A DNA stretch of 64,000 nt, from assembly GCF_013408685.1 (NCBI RefSeq), contig NZ_JACBZY010000001.1, positions 1,116,001 through 1,180,000 on the forward strand. Reading direction: 5' to 3'. Position numbers and translations under genes: made by a program. Positions within the stretch are counted from its first letter, which is position 1, and each line of letters opens with the position of its first letter. The DNA is from Schumannella luteola (lineage in GTDB: Bacteria; Actinomycetota; Actinomycetes; Actinomycetales; Microbacteriaceae). The notes under the pieces were generated by a model. It was given only the letters and a program-made list of their open reading frames with translations. It did no database searches and was not told where the DNA came from. Below, one piece after another: positions 1 to 8,491 of the stretch.

Positions 1-49
1 CTCACCGCGTCCTCTCCGCTCTTCCGCCACGATCGTCCGGATCACGCAC

Positions 50-1249
50 ATGACCCATAGCCCCCATCGCGCCGCCGTCCGCCGCGCGCCTCGTCTTCTC
101 GCCGCTCTCGCTCTGGGGGCGGCCTTCGTCGTGGTCGGAGGTGCGGTCGGGCTGGATGCGGTGGCCGCGTCCGCGGCTGCGCCCGTTTCTGCGACCGTGT
201 CGTCCGCAGTCAGTCGACCCGGCGCATCCGCGCTTCCGACAGCGGATGCCGCCGCCGGGCCGAGCTGGAGCGTCGCGCCGGTGCCGGCGTCCGACGGCTC
301 GCCGCGCCCGAACTTCGACTACAGTGCCGACCCGGGCGAGGTGATCGACGACGCCATCCAGATCACCAACACGGGCGCGATCACGCTCGACCTCGACGTC
401 TACGCGGCTGACGCCTTCACGACGCGCGAGGGCAACATCGACCTGCTCGCGGCGGGCGAGAAGTCGGTCGACGGCGGATCGTGGATCGCCGTCGCGCAGC
501 CCTCCGTCGTGCTCGATCCCGGGCAGTCGGCGACCGTGCCCTTCGCCGTCACGGTGCCGCTCGGCGCGAAGCCGGGCGATCATCCGGCCGGCGTCGTCGC
601 CTCGCTGAGCACCGGCGGGGATGCGACGGTGCAGGTGGATCGCCGCCTCGGCAGCCGCGTGCAGCTGCGCGTGTCGGGTGCGGTCGAGCCGGCGATCGCG
701 CTGGGTGAGCCGCGGCTCGACTTCGGCGGAGCACTGAACCCGCTCGCACTCGGCGACGCGACCGTGACCTACACGGTGAAGAACACCGGCAATGTGCGCG
801 TGACCGCGGGCGCCCTGGTGACGCTCGGCGGTCCGCTCGGCCTCGGGGCGACGTCGACGGCGGATCAGCTGCCCGAGATCCTGCCCGGCTCGCAGATCGA
901 GGTGCGACGCACGGTCACCGGCGTCGCCGCGCTGTTCGTGCTCACCGCCGAGGTGCGCCTCGCGCCCGAGAGCGTCGGCATCGGCGCGACCGTTCTGCCG
1001 GCGATCACGCGGTCGGCGACCGTCGCGGCGGTGCCCGTGATTCCGCTCGCGGTGCTGCTTCTCGCGGCCGCGGCGGTCGTGTTCGTGGTGCTGCGGTTGC
1101 GGCGACGCCGTGCGGCTGCGGCGACGCCGGCCCCGGCCCCGGCCCCGGTCCTCGGAGAGGGGGCCGGGGATGCGGATTCCGGAGCGTCCCCCGACACCGA
1201 TACCGACACCGGCGCCGAGGCGAAGGAACCCGCGGTGACGCGCGGCTGA
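50..1249 (+). CDS. DUF916/WxL-interacting-type secreted, membrane-anchored protein
   Basis: This is a 399-residue surface protein of unknown specific role. An Ala-rich N-terminal hydrophobic segment (about residues 15-45) looks like a signal peptide. A beta-rich region follows (about 70-300) with the pattern of DUF916-like domains: an opening WSVAPVPA stretch, DDAIQITNTG, VDPGQSATVPF-like text and a KPGDHPAGVVASL segment. A second Ig-like part has VKNTGNVRV. One transmembrane helix (about 325-348) is followed by an RLRRRR stop-transfer signal and a disordered Ala/Pro and Asp/Thr tail made of short tandem codon repeats. In Firmicutes, DUF916 proteins bind peptidoglycan or partner with WxL proteins; here that is only inference. 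It converges on the heme operon. The upstream context is outside the window, and no strong Shine-Dalgarno sequence precedes the ATG. Confidence 0.75.
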   Translation: MTHSPHRAAVRRAPRLLAALALGAAFVVVGGAVGLDAVAASAAAPVSATVSSAVSRPGASALPTADAAAGPSWSVAPVPASDGSPRPNFDYSADPGEVIDDAIQITNTGAITLDLDVYAADAFTTREGNIDLLAAGEKSVDGGSWIAVAQPSVVLDPGQSATVPFAVTVPLGAKPGDHPAGVVASLSTGGDATVQVDRRLGSRVQLRVSGAVEPAIALGEPRLDFGGALNPLALGDATVTYTVKNTGNVRVTAGALVTLGGPLGLGATSTADQLPEILPGSQIEVRRTVTGVAALFVLTAEVRLAPESVGIGATVLPAITRSATVAAVPVIPLAVLLLAAAAVVFVVLRLRRRRAAAATPAPAPAPVLGEGAGDADSGASPDTDTDTGAEAKEPAVTRG

Positions 1250-1261
1250 GGCCGTCCCGAA

Positions 1262-1317
1262 CCGACGCGCGGCGTCGGGAGGGGCGCCGGGTCACTGTGG
1301 TGGATGACGCGGCGCCC
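1262..1317. terminator. Two hairpins between convergent genes
   Basis: Just after the DUF916-like gene, CCGACG/CGTCGG (1262-1278, 5-nt loop) is followed by a perfect 8-bp stem GGGCGCCG (1282-1289) / CGGCGCCC (1310-1317). Neither has a U-tract, which is common for terminators in high-GC actinobacteria. The position between convergent genes fits a terminator role, but this is not proven. Confidence 0.4.
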
Positions 1318-1385
1318 GTCCCGGCGTCGCGCGTCGTCATCCCCTGACCCGCGGATCCGCCGACCCGCGATCCCTGGGGAGCGCC

Positions 1386-1424
1386 GACGCAATTCAGGAT
1401 CCATTGCGACGTAATTCAGGATCC
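1386..1424. repeat. 17-bp direct repeat, 22-bp period
   Basis: GACGCAATTCAGGATCC (1386-1402) is repeated as GACGTAATTCAGGATCC (1408-1424) with a single mismatch. The copies start 22 bp apart, about two helical turns. They lie in the 274-bp gap between convergent genes, which otherwise holds only hairpins. Function is unknown; a protein-binding site or a slippage duplication are both possible. Confidence 0.6.
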
Positions 1425-1523
1425 GACGCCCGATTCGGCCAGTTGGACGGCGAGATCGCCCGGTTCTCCTGAGTTGCGAAAGCCGTCCGCCGGCCTCGGT
1501 GCCGGCCCGAGTCGGATCGCCGG

Positions 1524-2933
1524 TCAGGGCAGCCAGGGGAGGCGGAGCCGACCGGCGAGGTGCAGGCCCGCGAGCACGCTCACGAGAGTCGCGAGCGCGG
1601 CGCCGCCCAGCGGCAGCACGAGCGGCGACAGGCCCGAGGATGCGGACGGCACGAGTCCGGATCCGTCGTCCCGCATCACGGTCGCCGGCGAGGTGATCGA
1701 GCCGGCCGGTGCGCCGATCGCGCTGAGGCCGCCCGCTCCCGACGCCGCCGCGGCACCCGCCCCGCCCGGGCGCAGTGCCGTCGAGTTGCGCGGAGCATCC
1801 GCCGTCCCATCGGTGCCCCCGTTCACGCCGGGCGTGATGGCTGGCGCGCTCGCGTCGTAGTTGACGACGATCTCGGTCGCCGGCTTCGCCGCATCCCGCT
1901 GGCCGCCGGTGGTCAGCCAGTAGCCGGTCTGTCCGGTGAGCTTCTGGAAGGCCACGAAGTCGCTCGGGAACGACCCCCACCAGGCCGAGTTCGTCGCATC
2001 CCGGCCGACCTGTCCGGCGCCGTCGACGCTCACGCCGAGGTACTGCGGCAGCGTCGCGAAGCCGCCCGCCTGCCGGATCGCGCCCCCGCGCACCTGGGCG
2101 AGCGTGATCTTCTGCGGGGTCAGCTTCACCCACTTGGTCTGGTCTTCCATCGAGGTGCCCCAGCCGCCCGCCGTGCCGGTGAGGGCGCCGTCGCCGTTCG
2201 CGTCGAGCACGAGCTGCGGATCGGTGACGGTCCAGTAGGTCATGCCTCCGTAGAACGCGACCGTGAAGGCGCCGCTCCAGCTCAGCTTCAGCCCGCTCGC
2301 AGTCAGCGCGCCGGTGCCGCCGTCGATGACGACCTGGTTGGCGGTGTACGAGTTCGTCGATGAGGCGGTGACGGCCTTGCCCGCTGCATCCAGGCACTTG
2401 GTGGCGAAGGATGCGGCCGCCCAGCCGTCGCCGGACGCGCGCTCGATGCGCACCGCCCCGCTCTGCGCGGAGTAGAGGCCCTCGCCCTCGGCCCAGACGT
2501 GCGCGCTGCCCGCGTCGCCGGTCGCACCCGCGCTGAGGAAGTTGCAGCCGCCGAAGAACGCGCCCGACCCGGATTCGTGGTTGAGGCCCCAGCGCAGCTG
2601 CGCGTTCGCGATCGTGCCGGCGCCGCCCGTGCCACCGTCGCCTCCGCCCGGGCCGGTCTCGGGCACGGTCACGCCGATCTGCACGCCGCCGTTCACCGAG
2701 CCGCTACCGTCGTCGGACCCGCTGGAGCCACCGGTGCCGGATGCTGCGGTCGCCATCGCGGCCGGTCCGAGCGTTCCTGCCGCGAGCAGGATCACGGCCG
2801 CGGCGAGACGGGCCGCCTGCCGCAGTCGCGCGCGGCGGGTCGGGCGGGCGAGCCGGGCGAGCCGGATGCGCGGCGCGGCGCCGGCGTCGTCGCCGTGGGG
2901 AGCGCCGGCCGGCTGCGAGGTCGCGCTCGTCAT
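1524..2933 (-). CDS. htaA: HtaA-domain cell-surface heme-binding protein
   Basis: A 469-residue membrane-anchored surface protein and the last gene of the heme operon. The signal region (about residues 35-65) is preceded by a basic N-terminus. The HtaA-like part (about 100-270) begins with IANAQLRWGLNHES and includes GAFFGGCNFLSAG, a second Cys in ATKCLDAAG, and FYGGMTYWTVTDPQL. A second conserved stretch with SWWGSFPSDFVAFQ and GQTGYWLTTGG lies near 310-345. One C-terminal transmembrane helix (about 435-460) ends at the stop. HtaA proteins in Corynebacterium bind hemoglobin or heme at the surface and pass heme to HmuT. The ATG overlaps the stop of the preceding gene (ATGA), so translation is probably coupled. 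Heme-ligand residues cannot be assigned with confidence from sequence alone. Confidence 0.8.
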   Translation of the reverse strand: MTSATSQPAGAPHGDDAGAAPRIRLARLARPTRRARLRQAARLAAAVILLAAGTLGPAAMATAASGTGGSSGSDDGSGSVNGGVQIGVTVPETGPGGGDGGTGGAGTIANAQLRWGLNHESGSGAFFGGCNFLSAGATGDAGSAHVWAEGEGLYSAQSGAVRIERASGDGWAAASFATKCLDAAGKAVTASSTNSYTANQVVIDGGTGALTASGLKLSWSGAFTVAFYGGMTYWTVTDPQLVLDANGDGALTGTAGGWGTSMEDQTKWVKLTPQKITLAQVRGGAIRQAGGFATLPQYLGVSVDGAGQVGRDATNSAWWGSFPSDFVAFQKLTGQTGYWLTTGGQRDAAKPATEIVVNYDASAPAITPGVNGGTDGTADAPRNSTALRPGGAGAAAASGAGGLSAIGAPAGSITSPATVMRDDGSGLVPSASSGLSPLVLPLGGAALATLVSVLAGLHLAGRLRLPWLP

Positions 2934-4273
2934 CGGCGCACCTCCAGCCGCTCGGTCGGCGCTTCGGGGTCGGCGGGGGAGAGCAGCAGAGCGATCGGGT
3001 CGTCGGCGGGCGCAGCGGGGACACCCGACGCCGCGTCGCCGACGGGCGCAGCGGACGCCAAGTCCTCACCGGGCGCAGCGGCCGGGTTCGCGATTCCGGC
3101 CGGCGCGACGGCCTCGGCAGCCGCGCGCTCTTCGGCCTGGGCGCGCCGCGCGCGCCGCGCCCGGCGGATCGTCGTCACGACGCTGAGCGTGAGCAGCACG
3201 AGCGCGACGAGGATCGCGGCCCCGAGCACGAGGTAGGGCCACATCGGCTCGGCCGCGCTGGATGCCGTGAGCGCGCCCGCCGCATCCGCCCCGCCGGCTG
3301 CACCGCTCGCGGCGGTGACCTTCAGCTCGACGTCGGCCGTCTGGCCCGAGCCGGCGCCGGTGAGGGTGAGCGCGTGAGTTCCGGCGCGGATCGTGCGCGG
3401 GATCGACAGCACACCCGCGACCTCGCCGGTCGCGCCGGCGGTGAGGGGGCCGACGGCGGCGACGCCGTCATCCAGCACCGCGACGACCTGCTCGCCGGCC
3501 GTGAAGCCCTGCGCCGTGAAGACGAGCGCGTCGCCCGCCGCGACGGTCGACGACTGGAGGCCGACGCGGGCCGGTTCGGCCGGGCCGGCGGCAGCGGCAT
3601 CCGCACCCTCGGCAGCAGCCCCGGCGCCGGCAGCACCGCTCGCGCCCGCCCCCGTGCCGGAGGCCCCCGGAGCGACGAACGACACCGGCGTGAAGCTCTC
3701 GTTGTTGGCGTTCTTCACGCCGTGGGCGCCGATCGTCAGCACGCCGCAGGTGACCTTGCGGCAGTCGACCTCGATGACCTTGTTGGCGCGGTCGTGGCTC
3801 TCGAACACGGCCGAGGGCAGGGTCATGCCGACGCTCCAGCTGCCGTCGGATTGCATGATCGCCTGCGCCGCCGACTCGGTGTCGCTGCCCGGGAACGACA
3901 CGAAGCGCTGGAACCCGGCGTTGTCCTTCGCCTCGCTGTCGGGCACGTAGCGGAAGTCCTCGCCGACCACCCCGCCCTTGCTCGGCTTCCAGGTGCCGCC
4001 CTTCGGGTCGTCGACCCAGCCGAACAGCACGTAGATGCCGCCGAAGCCGCCCTGGATGGTCTGGAATCCGCTGCCCTTCACGGTCACCGAGGTCGCGTAG
4101 TCGGGGTCGGCGGTCGCGGCCTGGCCGTTCGCGCCGGTCACGGTCACGCGCGGGGCGGCGCTCGCCGCGGTCGCGGGCGCCAGGGCGAGGGCGGCGCCGA
4201 CGGCGGTCGCGCCGAGGAGTGCCGCGAGGCGGCGCAGGGCGCGCGGCGCGGCGGGGCGGAACGACTCAGACAT
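2930..4273 (-). CDS. HtaC-like secreted, membrane-anchored protein of the heme locus
   Basis: A 447-residue protein. The start is ATG at 4273 (MSESFRPAAPR), because it overlaps the hmuV stop as ATGTCTGA and directly precedes a good signal peptide ending near ATAASAAP. A conserved N-terminal domain (about 35-180) contains GSGFQTIQGGFGGIYVLFGW, a Cys pair in EVDCRKVTCG and GVKNANNESFTPVSF, as seen in proteins encoded next to HtaA proteins. A second Ig-like module (about 215-310) has VFTAQGFTAGEQVVAVLDDG. One transmembrane helix (about 350-375) is followed by a basic RRARRARRAQ segment and an acidic tail. It probably takes part in heme capture or relay at the envelope. That role comes from operon context, not from visible heme-binding residues. 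Confidence 0.72.
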   Translation of the reverse strand: MSESFRPAAPRALRRLAALLGATAVGAALALAPATAASAAPRVTVTGANGQAATADPDYATSVTVKGSGFQTIQGGFGGIYVLFGWVDDPKGGTWKPSKGGVVGEDFRYVPDSEAKDNAGFQRFVSFPGSDTESAAQAIMQSDGSWSVGMTLPSAVFESHDRANKVIEVDCRKVTCGVLTIGAHGVKNANNESFTPVSFVAPGASGTGAGASGAAGAGAAAEGADAAAAGPAEPARVGLQSSTVAAGDALVFTAQGFTAGEQVVAVLDDGVAAVGPLTAGATGEVAGVLSIPRTIRAGTHALTLTGAGSGQTADVELKVTAASGAAGGADAAGALTASSAAEPMWPYLVLGAAILVALVLLTLSVVTTIRRARRARRAQAEERAAAEAVAPAGIANPAAAPGEDLASAAPVGDAASGVPAAPADDPIALLLSPADPEAPTERLEVRR

Positions 4274-5168
4274 GGAAGGCCTCCTCGGGAAGCGGGGCGG
4301 GGGACGACGCGGGAGGGGCGGCGGGCGCCGCGGGTGCGGCACCGGCCGCGGCCCGTCGGTCGGGCCGGATCACGAGCCGCGTCGCATCCAGCGGGTCCGG
4401 ATGCACGGCGATAGGATGCCGGTACACCCGACTCAGCAGCACGGCATCGAGCGCACGGTGCGGCACGTCGAGCGCCTGGATGCGGCCCTCGGCCAGCACG
4501 GCGACGCGATGCGCCCAGGCGGCGGCGAGGTCGAGGTCGTGCAGCACGACGACGGCGCTCGCACCGGCAGCCGCGCGGGCGCGCACATCGGCGAGCAGAC
4601 GCTCCTGGTGGCGGATGTCGAGGCTCGCGGTCGGCTCGTCGAGCAGCGTGATCGTGGTCGCCTGGGCACGCACTCGGGCCGAGGCGGCGCGGGCGCGCTC
4701 GCCGCCGGAGAGCTGCGGCATCCGTCGCTCGCGCAGCGCCCGCAGCTCGGCGACGTCGATCGCGGCCTCGACCTCGGCCGCGTCGTGCGCGCTCTCGTCG
4801 GCGCCGGTCCAGGGCGCTCGGCCCATCCGCACCACCTCGTCGACCGTGAACGGGAACGACACCTCGTTCGACTGCGTCAGCACCGAGCGGCGGCGGGCCG
4901 CCGCGGCGGGCTTGAGCGAGCGCAGCGGGATGCCGCCGAGCTGGATCTCGCCGGCGTCGGGAACGAGGTCGCCGGCGAGCACGTGCAGCAGGGTCGACTT
5001 GCCGGCGCCGTTCGGCCCGACCAGCGCGATCACCTCGCCGGCGCGCAGCTCGAGGTCGACGCCGTCGAGCACGGGGCGGCCGCCGCGGCGCACGACGATG
5101 CCGCGGGCGCGCATTCGGGGCGGAGTGCGCGACTGGCTCACCGCATTCACCGCATTCACCGCATCCAT
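4266..5168 (-). CDS. hmuV: Heme ABC transporter ATP-binding protein HmuV
   Basis: A 300-residue cytoplasmic ATPase that powers heme import through HmuU. Walker A is GPNGAGKST (about 51-59), the Q-loop region is VLTQSNEVSFPF, the ABC signature is LSGGE (153-157), Walker B plus catalytic Glu is LLDEPTASLD (about 175-184), and the H-loop is VVVLHDLDLA. The start is ATG at 5168, which overlaps the hmuU stop by one base (TGATG); longer upstream readings run through hmuU. The first residues, MDAVNAVNAV, come from a 9-bp tandem repeat at about 5148-5166. The signature reads LSGGERARA rather than the usual LSGGEQQR. The stop overlaps the next gene by 8 bp. FecE/HmuV-type specificity is inferred from the operon. 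Confidence 0.92.
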   Translation of the reverse strand: MDAVNAVNAVSQSRTPPRMRARGIVVRRGGRPVLDGVDLELRAGEVIALVGPNGAGKSTLLHVLAGDLVPDAGEIQLGGIPLRSLKPAAAARRRSVLTQSNEVSFPFTVDEVVRMGRAPWTGADESAHDAAEVEAAIDVAELRALRERRMPQLSGGERARAASARVRAQATTITLLDEPTASLDIRHQERLLADVRARAAAGASAVVVLHDLDLAAAWAHRVAVLAEGRIQALDVPHRALDAVLLSRVYRHPIAVHPDPLDATRLVIRPDRRAAAGAAPAAPAAPPASSPAPLPEEAFHV

Positions 5169-6475
5169 CACGCCCACCCGCCCGAGCGGCGGCGCGCGCG
5201 GCGCAGCAGCCAGAAGAAGAACGGTCCGCCGACGATCGCGGTCAGCATCCCGATCGGCAGGTCGGCGTAGGGCACCGCGGTGCGCGCGACCGTGTCGGCC
5301 ACGAGCAGCAGCACGGCGCCGCCGAGCGCGCAGCTCGGCACGAGGGCGCGGTGCGCGGGGCCGAGCAGCATGCGCATGAGGTGCGGCACGACGAGCCCGA
5401 CGAAGGAGATGATGCCGCACAGCGCGACGGCCGCCGCGGTCAGTACCGCGACGACGACGATCGCGACGATGCGGGTGCGCTCGACATCCACGCCCAGGTG
5501 CCGGGCCTGGCGCTCGCCGAGGGCGAGCAGGTCGAGACGACGAGCGAGCAGGGCCGCCCCGACGATGCCGATGGCGGCGATCGGCAGCACCACCAGCACG
5601 TCCTGCCAGCGAGATCCGTTGAGCGAGCCGAGCTGCCAGAACACGATCTGCTCGCGCTGCTGCGTGTCGGCGAGGAAGGTCATGAGGGCGATGCCGGCAC
5701 CCGCGACAGCGTTGATCGCGATGCCGGTGAGCACGAGCGTGACGACCTCGGTGCGTCCGCCCGAGCGTGCCGTCACATAGACGAGCAGGCTCGTGACGAG
5801 CCCGCCCGCGAAGGCGAGCGCTGGGGCGGTGAAGATGCCGAGGCCGTCGATGCCGAACACGATCGCCGCGCTCGCCGCGAGGGCCGCCCCCGACGAGACG
5901 CCGACCACGCCGGGCTCGGCGAGCGGGTTGCGGAAGGTGCCCTGCATCACGAGTCCGCCGATCGACAGCGCCGCGCCGACCGCCATCGCCAGCACCACGC
6001 GCGGGAGGCGGATGGCCCACAGCGTCGCATCGACGAGCTGCGTCGGCGGCGTCGTCGCCACGGGAAGACGGAGCCAGTCGGGGGTGCCGAGACCCGCGAG
6101 AGCCTCGTTGAGGTGCGTCGCGAGGGAGGCGAGGATCTGCGCGACCGGGATGGGCAGCTGACCGGTCGCGGCCGAGACGAGCGCCGCGATCAGGAGCGCC
6201 GCGGCGAGGCCGACGAGCGTGATGCTGACGCGCCGGGCGCGGTGCGGCTTCGTCGCAGCGGAGGGCATCGCGGGTGCGGGTGCGGGTGCGGGTGACGGGT
6301 CGACGGGACCAGGCTTGGGGCCAGGTGCGGATGCCGCGACTCCGCCGCCGGGCCCGAGGGGCGCATCCCCCGAGCCCGGCGACGGAGCCGCCGTGGACGC
6401 GACGCCGTCCGAGCCGGATGCCGGTTCCCGGCCCGGAGGCGCCGCAGCTGAGGGAGCGGGGTCGACCCGCGTCAC
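5168..6475 (-). CDS. hmuU: Heme ABC transporter permease HmuU
   Basis: A FecCD-type iron/heme permease of 435 residues if the GTG at 6475 is used. This GTG overlaps the hmuT stop as GTGA. The alternative ATG at 6268 would remove a 69-residue Pro/Ala/Gly-rich extension containing a GCGGGT repeat that encodes PAPAPAPA (6270-6293). The core has about nine or ten membrane helices and the family motifs RLPRVVLAMAVGAALSIGG, GTFRNPLAEPGVVGVSSGA, GRRTEVVTLVLTGIAIN-like text and the coupling-region FVGLVVPHLMRMLLG. It forms the membrane channel with HmuV and receives heme from HmuT. The long disordered N-terminus is unusual for the family, and the start is the least certain part of the call. Confidence 0.9.
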   Translation of the reverse strand: MTRVDPAPSAAAPPGREPASGSDGVASTAAPSPGSGDAPLGPGGGVAASAPGPKPGPVDPSPAPAPAPAMPSAATKPHRARRVSITLVGLAAALLIAALVSAATGQLPIPVAQILASLATHLNEALAGLGTPDWLRLPVATTPPTQLVDATLWAIRLPRVVLAMAVGAALSIGGLVMQGTFRNPLAEPGVVGVSSGAALAASAAIVFGIDGLGIFTAPALAFAGGLVTSLLVYVTARSGGRTEVVTLVLTGIAINAVAGAGIALMTFLADTQQREQIVFWQLGSLNGSRWQDVLVVLPIAAIGIVGAALLARRLDLLALGERQARHLGVDVERTRIVAIVVVAVLTAAAVALCGIISFVGLVVPHLMRMLLGPAHRALVPSCALGGAVLLLVADTVARTAVPYADLPIGMLTAIVGGPFFFWLLRRARRRSGGWA

Positions 6476-7629
6476 GAGCCCGAACCCGCCGAGCCGCTCG
6501 CTCCCGCGACCTTCTCGGCCGTCGCCGACCCGGCCGCCTTCGGCGCGTAGAGCGCCACGGCGAGGGCGTCGAGCACGCGCGAGCTGTCGGGGCCGAAGCT
6601 GAGGATCTCGGTGTCGCTCATGTCGACGACCCGCTTGTTCTGCCCGGCGGGCGTCTGCTGCAGGGCGGGCACCTTCTCGAGCAGCCCATCGACGCCGTCG
6701 ACCGACTCGAGTCCCTTCGTCATCATGAGGATCACGTCGGGCCGGGCCGCGACGAGCCCCTCGTCGGTCAGCGGACGCATGCCGCTCCAGCCGATCTCGC
6801 CCGCCACATCCACGCCGCCGAGGGCGGTCACGAGGTCGTCGGCTCCCGATCCGGTGCCGAACATGTAGTACACGCCGGCCTGCCCGCGCACGTAGAGGAA
6901 GACGACGCGCAGCTTCTGCGCCGGGTCGCTCGGCGCGACTTTCGCGATCTGCGCCTCGGTCTTCGCGACGCTCGCGTCGATGCGCTTGCTCAGCACCTCG
7001 CCGCGCTGCGGCACGCCGAGCGCCGTCGCGATCTGTCCGACCAGCTCGCCCGACTTCTCGAGCGAGCGCGAGGAGGCGACGGTGACGACGGTGACGCCGG
7101 CATCCCGCATCTGCAGGATCGTGTCCCACGGGCCGAGGCTCGTGTCGGTGATGATCAGCGTCGGGTTCAGCGCGAGGATCGCCTCGGCGTTGAGGTCGTG
7201 GCCGTTGTGGGTGACGAGCGGGCGGTCCTGGATCTCGGCGAAGCCGCTCGAGATGTCGCGGCCGACGATCTTGTCGCCCAAGCCGAGTTCGAAGGTGACG
7301 CGCGAGATCGAGCCGTAGATGTCGAGCGCGAGGATGCGGTCGGTGTTCTTCACCGTGACCTTCTCGCCCTGCGTGTCGGTCAGCTTCACGGGCAGCTTCT
7401 GCGCGCCGGTCGTGATCGGCTCGACCGGCTCCTGGCTGATCTTCGCCGTGCTCGGGCCCTGCCAGCTCTTCGGGTCGGCGAGGGTCTTCACCGTGCTGAG
7501 CTTCGGCGTGGCGGCGCCGGCGTCGGCGGTCGAGCCGGATGCGGCGGAGCAGCCGGCGAGGGCGAGCAGGGCGAGCGCGGCGCCCGCGAGGAGGGGCGCG
7601 CGGCGGGTGCGGGGGATGGGGCGAGACAT
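6472..7629 (-). CDS. hmuT: Heme ABC transporter substrate-binding lipoprotein HmuT
   Basis: A 385-residue lipoprotein with a type II signal peptide and lipobox LALAGC (Cys27). The mature part is a Fe3+/heme-type periplasmic binding fold (about 85-385). It contains RILALDIYGSISRVTFELGLGD-like text, RPLVTHNGHDLNAEAIL, NPTLIITDTSLGP and GQAGVYYMFGTGSGADDLV, typical of heme-binding HmuT/ChuT proteins. It delivers heme to HmuUV. The start is ATG at 7629, which gives the complete signal peptide; a longer in-frame reading lacks one. It is the first gene of a five-gene operon joined by overlapping stops and starts. The iron box about 53 bp upstream implies repression by a DtxR/IdeR-family regulator when iron is replete. 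Confidence 0.9.
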   Translation of the reverse strand: MSRPIPRTRRAPLLAGAALALLALAGCSAASGSTADAGAATPKLSTVKTLADPKSWQGPSTAKISQEPVEPITTGAQKLPVKLTDTQGEKVTVKNTDRILALDIYGSISRVTFELGLGDKIVGRDISSGFAEIQDRPLVTHNGHDLNAEAILALNPTLIITDTSLGPWDTILQMRDAGVTVVTVASSRSLEKSGELVGQIATALGVPQRGEVLSKRIDASVAKTEAQIAKVAPSDPAQKLRVVFLYVRGQAGVYYMFGTGSGADDLVTALGGVDVAGEIGWSGMRPLTDEGLVAARPDVILMMTKGLESVDGVDGLLEKVPALQQTPAGQNKRVVDMSDTEILSFGPDSSRVLDALAVALYAPKAAGSATAEKVAGASGSAGSGS

Positions 7630-7681
7630 GACGATCCGTAGCGATTCGAGGGGAGCCCGGATGAAGTGAGGGCACCCTAAG

Positions 7682-7700
7682 CAAGGTAAGGCTAACTTAA
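7682..7700. promoter_or_regulatory. DtxR/IdeR-like iron box between hmuT and hmuO
   Basis: CAAGGTAAGGCTAACTTAA matches 15 of 19 positions of the known DtxR/IdeR consensus (TTAGGTTAGGCTAACCTAA). It lies in the 190-bp divergent region, 53 bp upstream of the hmuT ATG and about 120 bp upstream of the hmuO ATG. It stands out as an A/T-rich patch in a GC-rich region. Control of hmuT is likely; control of hmuO from the same site is plausible. Confidence 0.75.
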
Positions 7701-7819
7701 GGTGGCGAACCTGGGGTAGCCTCGGCTCAGCGCTGCGGCCCCGGTCGCGGCGACCCGCGTCGACAGTCCGGCCGGCGCATCCACCACCGCTTCTGCGGCC
7801 TCCCGAAAGGCTCCGGGCG

Positions 7820-8464
7820 ATGTCCGACGTCATCCTCTTCTCCGACGCCATCCGCGACCGCACGCGTGCCGTGCATCGCGAGACCGAGGGCTCGGCCTTC
7901 ATCGCCGAGCTCGTCGAGGGCAAGCGCACCCGCGACGACTACGTCGCGCTCGTCGGGCAGCAGTACTTCGTCTACCAGGCGCTCGAGCACGTCGCCGAGG
8001 GTCTGCGCGGCGACCCGGTCGCGGCGTCCTTCGTCGACAGCAAGCTCACCCGCCTGCCCGCGATCGAGGCCGACCTCGACTTCCTCGCGCCCGGCTGGCG
8101 CGAGACGCTCGTGCCGCTCGCGGCGACGCAGCGCTACGTGCTGCGCATCCACGAGATGGCGCAGTGGGCCGGCGGATTCGTCGCCCACCACTACACGCGC
8201 TACCTCGGCGACCTGTCGGGCGGGCAAGCGATCCGCACGCTGCTGCAGCGCCAGTTCGGCTTCGACACGAACGGCGTCGGCTTCTACATCTTCACCGAGA
8301 TCGCCAAGCCGAAGCTCTTCAAAGACACCTACCGTGCGCAGCTCGACGCCGCCCCGTGGGACGAGGCCGAGAAGGATCGCGTGATCGCCGAGGTCGAGCG
8401 CGCCTTCCGTCACAACGCGGAGATGTTCGTCGATCTCGAGCGCGCGACCGCCGCGGTCGCCTGA
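7820..8464 (+). CDS. hmuO: Biliverdin-producing heme oxygenase
   Basis: A 214-residue soluble enzyme that cleaves heme to biliverdin, CO and Fe2+, releasing iron from heme imported by HmuTUV. The proximal heme ligand is probably His19 in RAVHRETEGSAF, and the distal-helix signature is LGDLSGGQAIRTLLQRQFG (about 129-147). Length matches the HmuO family (about 210-215). The ATG at 7820 is preceded by a weak purine-rich site (CGAAAGG). It is divergent from hmuT across a region with an iron box, so iron starvation probably induces it. The electron donor is not encoded in the visible neighbourhood, although the CrtI-like FAD oxidoreductase lies convergent 23 bp downstream. Confidence 0.95.
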   Translation: MSDVILFSDAIRDRTRAVHRETEGSAFIAELVEGKRTRDDYVALVGQQYFVYQALEHVAEGLRGDPVAASFVDSKLTRLPAIEADLDFLAPGWRETLVPLAATQRYVLRIHEMAQWAGGFVAHHYTRYLGDLSGGQAIRTLLQRQFGFDTNGVGFYIFTEIAKPKLFKDTYRAQLDAAPWDEAEKDRVIAEVERAFRHNAEMFVDLERATAAVA

Positions 8465-8491
8465 GCGGTTCCCCGCGCTCCCGGCGCTCAG
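8461..8491. terminator. Inverted repeat spanning the hmuO/oxidoreductase convergent stops
   Basis: CTGAGCG (8461-8467) pairs with CGCTCAG (8485-8491) across the 23-bp gap between the convergent genes and includes both gene ends. It could terminate in both directions. There is no U-tract. Confidence 0.35.
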
